DNA of 26,829 bases from a virus: positions 1 to 26,829 of the IMG/VR virus record IMGVR_UViG_3300020183_005528; one strand, given 5' to 3'. The position numbers and the translations under genes are program-made. Shown piece by piece: positions 7,930 through 14,953 of the stretch (the first letter of the stretch is position 1; each line of letters starts with the position of its first letter). The notes under the pieces are model-generated. The model had not been told where the DNA came from. It saw only the letters and a program-made list of their open reading frames with translations, and ran no database searches.

Positions 7930-8708
7930 TGTATAAAGCACCATTGATGCTTTTATTATTACTTGTTGGATGTGCTTACCCCATGCAAACATCTCAACCT
8001 GAAATAATGCCTTCACAGGCACAAAGCATGTTTGAAATGATTGAAGAAATTGATGGACAACCATTAATTGTCGCTGTTTACTCATATATGGATAAAACTG
8101 GACAAAGAAAACCAAGTGAAAATGTTGCACATCTAAGCACAGCAATAACACAAGGTGCAGAAGCATGGTTGATTAAAGCCATGCAAAATGTAGGTAAAGG
8201 TAAATGGTTTCGTGTTGTTGAACGTGTAGGTCTTGATAATCTAATTAAAGAAAGACAATTAATTCGTACTGCACGCGAGGCTTTTGAAGGAGAAAAAGCA
8301 AAAGAATTACGCCCACTATTATTTGCTGGATTAATAGCTGAAGGTGGCGTAATAAGTTATGATACAAATATTTCTTCTGGTGGTGTTGGTGCAAGATATC
8401 TTGGTGTTGGTGCATCAACACAATATAGACAAGATATTGTTACTGTATTTCTTCGCTTAGTCTCTGTACAAACCGGTGAAGTATTGACAACAGTGGCAGT
8501 GCAAAAAACAATATTAAGCGTAAAAACATCAGTAGACGTATTAAAATTTCTTGACATGGGAACAAAAATAGTTGAATTTGAAACAGGAATTGCAGTAAAT
8601 GAGCCAACAAATTATGCTGTAAAAGTAGCAATAGAACAAAGCGTAATAGAAACCATCAAAGAAGGCGAAAGAAAAGGTTTTTGGAAAAGAAAGGAAGGAA
8701 ACAAATGA
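7929..8708 (+). CDS. csgG: CsgG-like curli secretion channel lipoprotein
   Basis: 259 residues (E. coli CsgG 277). A lipoprotein signal ends in LLLVGC with the lipidated Cys at 15. Family hallmarks are in order: VAVYSYMDKTGQRKP (48-62), a conserved domain with LIKERQLIRTA, and the transmembrane hairpin region VISYDTNISSGGVGARYLGV (141-160), TQYRQDIVTVFLRLVSVQTG and TILSVKTSVDVLKFLD. CsgG forms a nonameric outer-membrane pore exporting unfolded curli subunits. The loop that forms the E. coli constriction (Y51, N55, F56, mature numbering) is replaced here by SENVAHL and is one residue longer, so pore selectivity may differ. The gene overlaps csgF by one base and the curlin gene by four. No CsgE is present in the window. 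Confidence 0.93.
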   Translation: MYKAPLMLLLLLVGCAYPMQTSQPEIMPSQAQSMFEMIEEIDGQPLIVAVYSYMDKTGQRKPSENVAHLSTAITQGAEAWLIKAMQNVGKGKWFRVVERVGLDNLIKERQLIRTAREAFEGEKAKELRPLLFAGLIAEGGVISYDTNISSGGVGARYLGVGASTQYRQDIVTVFLRLVSVQTGEVLTTVAVQKTILSVKTSVDVLKFLDMGTKIVEFETGIAVNEPTNYAVKVAIEQSVIETIKEGERKGFWKRKEGNK

Positions 8709-9373
8709 AAAAACTATGGGCAACATTGTTCATGGTTTTGTTATTCAACGTAGCCAATGCAACGGATAATAAAATTTATATTGATCAAGCAGGAGATGCG
8801 TTAACATTAACAATCACTCAACAAAATGGCGCATTGAATCAAATCAATTCATCATTGACACCTGCAACAATAACAGGCGACAATAATGACATCACCATCA
8901 TGCAAAATGGCGCAGTGAATACATTAAATTTTGAATTGAATGGTAATGGAAATTTAGTTGACCTGAAGCAAGAAGGTAATACTAATACCATGGAATTTAA
9001 TTGTAATGCTGGTAATACAGATGCATGTGCATCAGTAGACGCCAAGTTTTATAATATAGGTGATAACAATACAACTAATATTACGATCAAGAAAAATAGT
9101 GTAACAATTAATGCAACCGTAACAGGCGATAGCAATCAAACAACAGTACTCATGAATTCAACCGGTGGTTCATTGATAATGAACGTAAACGGAGATTTAA
9201 ATACAACCAGCTTTAGTCAATCTGGTGCACCTGTAGTGCCACATACGGCAACAATTACACATACCGGTAATAGTGGAGCCTTTACATATTCACAATCCGG
9301 CAGCATAAAAAAGACCATGAATGTGACAACAAATGGTAATAATCTTACTACTACTATTACTCAGTCTGACTGA
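8705..9373 (+). CDS. Curlin-like secreted repeat protein (CsgA/CsgB type)
   Basis: 222 residues. A signal peptide (1-19, ending NVANA) is followed by curlin-like units of x-I-x-Q-x-G-x-x-N type: NKIYIDQAGDALTL, TITQQNGALNQI, ITIMQNGAVNTL, LKQEGNTNTM, TSFSQSGA and FTYSQSGSIK. This Asn/Thr/Gln/Gly strand-turn pattern is that of curli amyloid subunits, though the repeats are degenerate. An insert near residue 99-109 carries two cysteines (C100, C108), unusual for curlins. The ATG overlaps the csgG stop (ATGA) and has a strong AAGGAAGGAAA ribosome site, the best in the operon, fitting a high-yield cargo. It is the probable substrate of the neighbouring CsgG/CsgF channel; whether it nucleates (CsgB) or elongates (CsgA) cannot be told. 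Confidence 0.85.
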   Translation: MKKLWATLFMVLLFNVANATDNKIYIDQAGDALTLTITQQNGALNQINSSLTPATITGDNNDITIMQNGAVNTLNFELNGNGNLVDLKQEGNTNTMEFNCNAGNTDACASVDAKFYNIGDNNTTNITIKKNSVTINATVTGDSNQTTVLMNSTGGSLIMNVNGDLNTTSFSQSGAPVVPHTATITHTGNSGAFTYSQSGSIKKTMNVTTNGNNLTTTITQSD

Positions 9374-10364
9374 AGCTAAAGCCAATCCAATTGGTGAATT
9401 TATTCAACTGACGGGCCCTGCACAAGTAGATAAAAAAACGGGCTCGTCAGTTGATGCATCTTTAGGATCTAAAATAGAGTCTTTAGATACAATTCGCACA
9501 TCTCGTGCAAGAGCAAATATTAAATTTAAAGATAATACACAAGTTGCAATTACAGAAAATAGTAAACTTGTAATAGATGAATATGTTTATGACCCAAATC
9601 GCGGTACAGGTAAGATGTCAATGAAAATTGCTCTTGGCACTGTTAGATATGCGTCTGGAACAATTGCAAAAAATAACAACGAAAATATAAACATTCAAAC
9701 TCCAGTTGCAACTGTTGGTGTTCGCGGCACGTCATTTAGTATGACCGTAGATGAGATAGGACAAAGTTTAATCATTTTATTACCCAATCGTGATGGCACA
9801 ATTGGTGAAATACGAGTTGAATCTGATGCTGGTCAAGTTATATTAAACAAAGCTTTTCAGTCTACTTACGTCACATCAAATGAGGGAAAACCAACACAAC
9901 CAACAATACTTAATATTCTTGATAGCCAAATTAATAATTTATTAATTGTATCAAAACCAGAAAAATTAAAAGAAAATAACGAACAAAGTAAGAATGATCC
10001 ATTAAGAATAGATCTTCTTGAATTTAAAGAACTTGATAAAACAGATTTGGATAAAGATAATCTTCAATTTAGTGATCTTGACATTAATCTATTAGATGTA
10101 GACTTATTACAAAATGTTTTAAATGAGTATGATGTATCTTCCATAGGAAAAGTTGCGGGAATCAATCAATCTACTCAAATATATACTATATTCACCGCTA
10201 CAAAAGTAAGACTTGTTCGTAATGTGGAAAATACAGTTCAAATGGAAATAGAGAAAGATAAAAACTACAATATGACTATAACACAAGGAGATAGAACCGT
10301 ATCATTTGGTGTAAACGATTCTGATTCTCCTTATGCAAATAAAATAAGGATAATACAAAAATGA
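9333..10364 (+). CDS. Secreted FecR-domain protein
   Basis: 343 residues. The first 17 (MVIILLLLLLSLTEAKA) form a signal peptide, so the protein is periplasmic or beyond. Residues about 20-135 form a FecR domain: GEFIQLTGPAQVD, DTIRTSRARANIKF, then the hallmark NIQTPVATVGVRGTSF (120-135). The C-terminal half has an Asp/Leu-rich stretch (225-262) and a final beta-like part (YNMTITQGDRTVSFG). There is no membrane anchor or sigma-factor-binding N-terminus, so it is not a classical FecR anti-sigma factor. The start lies inside the curlin gene (41-base overlap, +1 frame); no later ATG keeps the signal peptide, so the start is forced. Its stop overlaps the cyclase ATG (ATGA). FecR proteins paired with CHASE2 cyclases are known to me from bacteria, so a sensory partnership is inferred. 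Confidence 0.85.
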   Translation: MVIILLLLLLSLTEAKANPIGEFIQLTGPAQVDKKTGSSVDASLGSKIESLDTIRTSRARANIKFKDNTQVAITENSKLVIDEYVYDPNRGTGKMSMKIALGTVRYASGTIAKNNNENINIQTPVATVGVRGTSFSMTVDEIGQSLIILLPNRDGTIGEIRVESDAGQVILNKAFQSTYVTSNEGKPTQPTILNILDSQINNLLIVSKPEKLKENNEQSKNDPLRIDLLEFKELDKTDLDKDNLQFSDLDINLLDVDLLQNVLNEYDVSSIGKVAGINQSTQIYTIFTATKVRLVRNVENTVQMEIEKDKNYNMTITQGDRTVSFGVNDSDSPYANKIRIIQK

Positions 10365-12412
10365 ACTTCTTTACATCTTGGAAAATCGTCGTTATTGTTC
10401 TACTTGGTTTGATTGCATTAAGATTCCAAGATGGATGGTTAGTTGAAACAGCACGACTAAAAACATTTGATTATTATCAAGTATCAAAGCAAAGAACATC
10501 AAGCGAACAAATCTCAATCATAGAAATTACGGACGACGATATAGAAAACCAAGGTCAATGGCCATGGCCTCGCGATAAAGTTGCAATGATTATTGAAATG
10601 ATGAAATCATTTAATCCTGCAATGATTGTCATGCCAATAATATTTTCAGAGCCAGATCGTTTTGGAAAAGATCAAGATCTTGCAAACGCTCTTGATGGTG
10701 TTGTAATATCACAGGCACCATCAAACAAAGCATCAAAAGTTGAAGGTTCACCCCGCGGAATTGCAGTTGTGGGTCAACGATCAGATGGCTGGCTACAAAG
10801 ATTTTTAGGTATTGTTCGTCCACTAAAGATATTTGAAGATAATTCTGCTGGTGTTGGTGTTCTTGCCGCATCTGGTGAAATTGATGGCGTTGTTCGTCGC
10901 ATGCCAATGGTTGTGCAAATAGACAAAGAACTATATCCAACACTTTCTTTGGAAGTCATTCGTGCATTAACAGGTGATCCAAGTTACCAAATGAAGGTTG
11001 GATTCAATGGTGTTGAATCTGTCCGCATTCCACAATTTGAAACAATTCAAACGGATTCAAATGGTCGTGTATGGATAAAGTATAATAAAGAATTTGATCG
11101 TCATTCAATCTATCGCATGGATGATATAGAAAATCGTGTTGTGATACTAACAATATCTGCTGAAGGATTGGCTACAAATGTTCCAACACCATATGGTCTA
11201 AAGAATATAGCTGAAGTACAAGCAGCAATGATTTCCACATTGATAAATGGTGACAGTCTTACACGGCTTGATTATGCAGATCTCATTGAATTGCTTACTT
11301 TGACTATGATAGGTTTATTGTTCATCACTCTTGTTCCAAGATTGAAGATTTGGCAAACCATGCCTTTTTATATGGTTTTGGCAGTCGGAATCGTTGGTTT
11401 CTGCTTCTATATGTATGAAATGAATATTCTGTTTGATTATTCATTTCCTTTATTTGCAATTACTTTAGTATTCTCTTGGCTAGTCTTCAATAACTTTGCA
11501 AGAGAGTTTAGACTAAAGCAACAAATCAAGAAACAGTTTCAATCATATCTTTCAAAAGCTCTTGTTGAGAAACTACAAAAGAATCCTGAATTGCTAAAAC
11601 TTGGTGGTGATAGTAAAGAACTATCAATCATGTTTACCGATGTTCGTGGATTTACAAGCATTAGCGAACACTACGGAGAAAATGTTCAAGGACTAACGCA
11701 AATTATGAATCGCTATATGACTGCGATGACAGCAAAGATTCTTGAGAATGAAGGCACGCTTGACAAATACATAGGTGATGCACAGATGGCATTTTGGAAT
11801 GCACCTCTTGATGATAAGCAACATGCCAAGAATGCAATAAAAACAGCTCTAAGCATGTTAGGAGATTTAGATGAATTTAACAGAAAAATTTCAGCTGAAG
11901 GCGTTCCTCCTTTCGGCATGGGTCTTGGTATTAATACTGGTGTGGTTGTTGTTGGAAATATGGGCAGCGATCAGCGTTTCGATTATACTTGCCTCGGTGA
12001 TGCTGTCAACCTTGCTAGTCGTCTTGAAGGACAATCGAAACCGTACGGAGTAAAGATTGTTGTTGGACCCAAAACAGCCGAATACATTGCAGATGAATAC
12101 TTTGTCGTTGAACTAGACACAATTGCTGTCAAAGGAAAGAAGCAAGGAGTGAACATTTATACTGTGCTTGGCACATCAAAAGAAATGGAGTTTCTAAACT
12201 ATATCCCATTTAGAGAAATTCATAATGAAATGCTTGATGACTATCGTACACAGAATTTTGCAAGAGCAATCAAGTCTTGTACAAATCTAAGAACCGCATT
12301 TGGCGGAAATATGAAGAATTATTATGAGATGATGCTGGAACGTTGTGAGGAATATGTTAAGAATCCACCACCAGCAGATTGGGATGGAGTATATAGAGCT
12401 ACATCAAAATGA
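10361..12412 (+). CDS. CHASE2 sensor / class III nucleotide cyclase, intact catalytic site
   Basis: 683 residues. An N-terminal membrane helix (6-22) precedes a periplasmic CHASE2 domain (about 25-300, with ISIIEITDDDIENQGQWPWP). Three membrane helices (about 308-326, 335-352, 358-378) and a short linker lead to a class III cyclase domain (about 415-605). Catalytic residues are all present by alignment to known cyclases: metal Asp D427 (FTDVRGFTS), K469 and metal D473 (DKYIGDAQMAFW), T543, N550 and R554 (YTCLGDAVNLASRLE). The Lys/Thr pair is typical of class IIIb adenylate cyclases, so cAMP is the likely product. The tail (DWDGVYRATSK) is the usual end of this bacterial family, so the protein looks full length. 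AAGGA precedes the ATG, which overlaps the FecR stop. It is the last gene of the operon. Confidence 0.93.
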   Translation: MNFFTSWKIVVIVLLGLIALRFQDGWLVETARLKTFDYYQVSKQRTSSEQISIIEITDDDIENQGQWPWPRDKVAMIIEMMKSFNPAMIVMPIIFSEPDRFGKDQDLANALDGVVISQAPSNKASKVEGSPRGIAVVGQRSDGWLQRFLGIVRPLKIFEDNSAGVGVLAASGEIDGVVRRMPMVVQIDKELYPTLSLEVIRALTGDPSYQMKVGFNGVESVRIPQFETIQTDSNGRVWIKYNKEFDRHSIYRMDDIENRVVILTISAEGLATNVPTPYGLKNIAEVQAAMISTLINGDSLTRLDYADLIELLTLTMIGLLFITLVPRLKIWQTMPFYMVLAVGIVGFCFYMYEMNILFDYSFPLFAITLVFSWLVFNNFAREFRLKQQIKKQFQSYLSKALVEKLQKNPELLKLGGDSKELSIMFTDVRGFTSISEHYGENVQGLTQIMNRYMTAMTAKILENEGTLDKYIGDAQMAFWNAPLDDKQHAKNAIKTALSMLGDLDEFNRKISAEGVPPFGMGLGINTGVVVVGNMGSDQRFDYTCLGDAVNLASRLEGQSKPYGVKIVVGPKTAEYIADEYFVVELDTIAVKGKKQGVNIYTVLGTSKEMEFLNYIPFREIHNEMLDDYRTQNFARAIKSCTNLRTAFGGNMKNYYEMMLERCEEYVKNPPPADWDGVYRATSK

Positions 12413-12517
12413 GCATTTGAATAATTGAAAAACAACGCCAACAATTATTCCAAATGTGAATCCCATTAATATTCCACCCCATAATGCGACAGCCATGTCG
12501 GAAGTTTTATAGGCCAT
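12404..12517 (-). CDS. 37-residue single-span membrane peptide
   Basis: A short frame starts at ATG 12517, inside the end of the upstream gene, and stops at 12404, inside the antisense end of the cyclase gene. The product begins MAYKTSDMAVALWGG and has one membrane helix (about 9-33: ILMGFTFGIIVGVVFQLF) with G-xxx-G spacing, then KCSF. It would fill the only gap in this minus-strand operon and follows the overlap habit of its neighbours. Function is unknown; a holin-like or toxin-like role is only a possibility. The frame is short and part of it forms a hairpin, so it may be non-coding. Confidence 0.5.
   Translation of the reverse strand: MAYKTSDMAVALWGGILMGFTFGIIVGVVFQLFKCSF
12414..12456 (+). 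terminator. Imperfect hairpin between convergent operons, likely terminator
   Basis: CATTTGAATAATTG (12414-12427) and CAATTATTCCAAATG (12442-12456) pair as a 14-bp stem with one bulged C and a 14-base loop. It starts two bases after the cyclase stop codon, where two operons converge. There is no clear U-tract on the plus side; on the minus side a short TTTT follows. It may end or protect both transcripts. Confidence 0.5.
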
Positions 12518-12821
12518 TTTCCTTCTTTATACTCATTGGAACATAGTTATTTGAAACACTTACTATACAACTAATTCCTCTAAAATTTTCAATGACCAAT
12601 AAATCTTCAGCACTTAATAGAAACCAAACAAATCCTGCCACTTCATTTACATCAATTGTTGATTTTCCAATTAGTTTGTAGTCTTCGCTTTTCACAGTTT
12701 CTAATATGACATTGGTTTCACCGCATAATACTGGCTTTGAGCGTATCATTAACTCGCTTTGAGCGTTAGCTCCGGCACTAAAAAGTGCCAGAGCAAGTGC
12801 CAAACCTAAAATCTTTTTCAT
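12507..12821 (-). CDS. Small secreted (periplasmic) protein with two cysteines
   Basis: 104 residues with a clear signal peptide (1-20, ending AGANA). The mature part has exactly two cysteines (C33 in KPVLCGETN and C85 in FRGISCIVSV), probably one disulphide. The arrangement SKP-x-x-C with a C near the end of a beta-rich domain is one I have seen in small exported proteins of marine phages, but I cannot assign a function. The ATG overlaps the stop of the autotransporter-like gene (TAATG), so the two are translationally coupled. It could be a chaperone or an envelope modifier; neither is shown by sequence. Confidence 0.8.
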   Translation of the reverse strand: MKKILGLALALALFSAGANAQSELMIRSKPVLCGETNVILETVKSEDYKLIGKSTIDVNEVAGFVWFLLSAEDLLVIENFRGISCIVSVSNNYVPMSIKKENGL

Positions 12822-14722
12822 TAGAATAGTATCCTCATCTGGGCTCCGATAATGTTATTTACCACGCCCTCTTTCTCTTGTACTGCATATTTTAGCATTA
12901 TTGATGCACTAGGATCAAATGCATATGAAAATCCACCAAAAATTGTCTTTGTTTTTGATGTTTCCAATAAACCCTCAACAACCGTAGTTAAATCTTTTAT
13001 AACTTCTTGTTCAAATCTTAGACCGCCATGAGCAGTTGTTGCAAAGTCTTTTCTTGCATTATGATCGACCGCCGTTAATGAAGACCCGCTTTCAAATATG
13101 TTTTTTCTATAATCATATTCAAATTTGACACCAGCAAATGGTCTAAATCCATATGTATCTGGAGTGTAAACTCTATTCACAAACCAAACATCATGACCTG
13201 ACGTTTCAGCCATATTACTTAAATTTAAACCACTCATAAAATGATGTGTCTCAAATTCGTTATATGCTGTACCTAGATTTGTTTTTAAAATCCAATCTTC
13301 ATATGTTTTTAGTGCAAAAAAGTCTATTGAATATTTTCTTAGTTCTCCACCAGAATCTTCTCCTCTCATTTCTGTCATGCCAAAATTAAATTGACCGCCA
13401 AACAATAATGAGTCATTATATTTTTCCTCATATCCAATACCAAAAACACTAGTTGTATATCTATATGTGTCTTTTGTTCCAGAACGAAGAGAGTATCCTG
13501 TTACATATACTTGTGAATTTTTGTTAGGATCACTTCTATTAGTAATCTTATCATTCTCAACTTTATTTCTTGACATGGGATCAGACAGTGAGTTTTCATT
13601 TTGCAATGTGCTAATCTTATCAAGTTTTGTAAGTTGATCAATACGAGTAGTGTACACTCTATCGTTTGTTGTGGATACTACTTCATTTGTTGTTGTTGTT
13701 CCTGTTAAAATTTCATTAACAACATTTGTTGTGGTTACTGTTGTGCCATTTACTGTTGTTGTTGTGCCATTGCTCCATGTCTGAATTGTAGTTGGTGTTG
13801 TATTTGTTACTGTTGTAATTGGAGTTGTATGTGTTGTTACTGTTGTGATTGGAGTAGTAGAAACTGTTCTAATGTTTCTATTTACTGATAGTGTTGGTTC
13901 TTGTCTTGTTGATGTATATGTTGTAGTAGGAACAGAGGTGGTTACTCCTCTTGTACTTGTTGTGGTAGTTGTTGTAATTCCTCTAGTTGAAGAAGTAGTT
14001 ATTGTGCTTGGTCCATCAGTTGTGTTTGTAATTGTTGGTGTCGGATTACCTGCAGCTGCACCTTGTGCAGGTGTTGCAAGTGTTGTAAATCCAGCACTAC
14101 TTGGTATTGTACATGATGCTACTGCTATTGATGTGTCAGCACAAGGACCTGCATAAACACCAAGCTGTACTGATCCACCATTGCTTGTATGATTGCCCAA
14201 TACTTCAAATGATAGTGTATATGTTGTTCCCGCAGTTAGTTCAATACCTTGATAGATACCATCAAAGGTTCCTACTGCACCATCGTACCAAACACCGCCG
14301 TGTGTTCCGCCGATGTTTTGCCATGAACCAGCTGCAGCTGGAAATGTTCCGTTTTGATACCAAACACCCCAATTTGTAGGTGCTTGAATTGATCCTGGTC
14401 CATTGTTTGTTGTTATGCTTATCGCACCACCAGAGGTAAATTCGCCATTAGTTAAAAGATTTGTCTGAGATCCTGGGGCTGTTAAAGTGACATTATCAAA
14501 AGTCCAAAATGCGGGATCTTGTCTAAAAGCAAATCCAACATAATTTGAACCTGCATTATTTGGTGTAAACGAGTACGAATAGGTCTGCCAGGTATTCGGT
14601 GTATTATTTGTAACCGTACCAATATAACCGCCAGGTAGAACTTGTGATAATGCTATAGATGTTGTAAATAATGTGACAAAAAGTAGAAGGTTATTCAGTA
14701 TCCTTCTTGTCTTTGTTTGCAT
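12821..14722 (-). CDS. Autotransporter-like outer-membrane protein with threonine-rich stalk
   Basis: 633 residues. A signal peptide (1-26, ending SIALS) is followed by a beta-sandwich, carbohydrate-binding-like region (about 30-200; NLLTNGEFTSGG, TYTLSFEVLGNH). A low-complexity Thr-rich stalk (about 228-352) follows, then a short helix-like linker, and from about residue 405 a beta-barrel pattern of alternating strands (YRYTTSVFGIGYEEKYND, LLFGGQFNFGM, FRPFAGVKFEYDYR). The chain ends in ...GAQMRILF, and a C-terminal Phe is the usual signal for outer-membrane barrel insertion. This is the layout of type V autotransporters, with passenger, stalk and barrel; the barrel is about 230 residues. 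The last bases of the neighbouring membrane-protein gene overlap its start by 32 bases. In a phage it is unusual; it may display an adhesin or receptor mask on infected cells. Confidence 0.8.
   Translation of the reverse strand: MQTKTRRILNNLLLFVTLFTTSIALSQVLPGGYIGTVTNNTPNTWQTYSYSFTPNNAGSNYVGFAFRQDPAFWTFDNVTLTAPGSQTNLLTNGEFTSGGAISITTNNGPGSIQAPTNWGVWYQNGTFPAAAGSWQNIGGTHGGVWYDGAVGTFDGIYQGIELTAGTTYTLSFEVLGNHTSNGGSVQLGVYAGPCADTSIAVASCTIPSSAGFTTLATPAQGAAAGNPTPTITNTTDGPSTITTSSTRGITTTTTTSTRGVTTSVPTTTYTSTRQEPTLSVNRNIRTVSTTPITTVTTHTTPITTVTNTTPTTIQTWSNGTTTTVNGTTVTTTNVVNEILTGTTTTNEVVSTTNDRVYTTRIDQLTKLDKISTLQNENSLSDPMSRNKVENDKITNRSDPNKNSQVYVTGYSLRSGTKDTYRYTTSVFGIGYEEKYNDSLLFGGQFNFGMTEMRGEDSGGELRKYSIDFFALKTYEDWILKTNLGTAYNEFETHHFMSGLNLSNMAETSGHDVWFVNRVYTPDTYGFRPFAGVKFEYDYRKNIFESGSSLTAVDHNARKDFATTAHGGLRFEQEVIKDLTTVVEGLLETSKTKTIFGGFSYAFDPSASIMLKYAVQEKEGVVNNIIGAQMRILF
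13667..14041. repeat. Threonine-codon low-complexity tract
   Basis: Simple-sequence DNA dominated by ACA/ACT codons on the minus strand (tgttgttgt-like on the plus strand). It encodes residues about 228-352 of the autotransporter-like protein, including imperfect repeats such as STRGITTTT/STRGVTTS and TPITTVTTHTTPITTVTNTT. Such tracts change length easily and may vary between strains. Confidence 0.85.
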
Positions 14723-14951
14723 GTGTTTCCCTCATCATTAGAACGATGTTAATTTTTTGATTTAATCTAATCAAATCATTGTCCAACATTCTAACGCGGT
14801 CGATCAATGCAATCAGCACTGTGTTTGCTTCAGATAACACAGGTTTAATTTCTGCCGTAGCCCATTTCCAAACGTAGAAGATCAAATACCCCATACCGCC
14901 AGCAGCAACGATAGGAAATCCATATTTGTTAATTAGTTGTACGAGATCCAT
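14691..14951 (-). CDS. Small membrane protein with helical tail, paralogue 1 (holin-like topology)
   Basis: 86 residues: a short N-terminus, one membrane helix (about 10-32, GFPIVAAGGMGYLIFYVWKW), then an amphipathic helical tail (DRVRMLDNDLIRLNQKINIV) and a charged end. AAAGGA lies 9 bases before the ATG. It overlaps the following gene by 32 bases. It aligns end to end with the next gene upstream (14954-15238), so the pair arose by duplication. One-span proteins with a charged coil occur among phage holins and membrane-anchored regulators; which applies here is unknown. Confidence 0.75.
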   Translation of the reverse strand: MDLVQLINKYGFPIVAAGGMGYLIFYVWKWATAEIKPVLSEANTVLIALIDRVRMLDNDLIRLNQKINIVLMMRETHANKDKKDTE

Positions 14952-14953
14952 GT

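Noticed and set aside
7864-8726. Minus-strand open frames opposite csgG and the curlin gene
   Set aside because: They are shadows of clearly recognised genes and look non-protein-like (Leu/Phe/Cys-rich).
8705-9373. Curlin-like protein as a tail fibre or decoration protein
   Set aside because: It has a signal peptide, curlin-type repeats and direct coupling to csgG; virion proteins of this phage lack signal peptides.
7422-12412. Curli block as contaminating host DNA from assembly
   Set aside because: Base composition, overlap habit and promoter style match the flanking phage genes and the boundaries are seamless, though only read coverage could settle this.
13845-14379. Plus-strand open frames opposite the autotransporter-like gene
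   Set aside because: They mirror the Thr-rich low-complexity coding strand and have no ribosome site or recognisable protein pattern.
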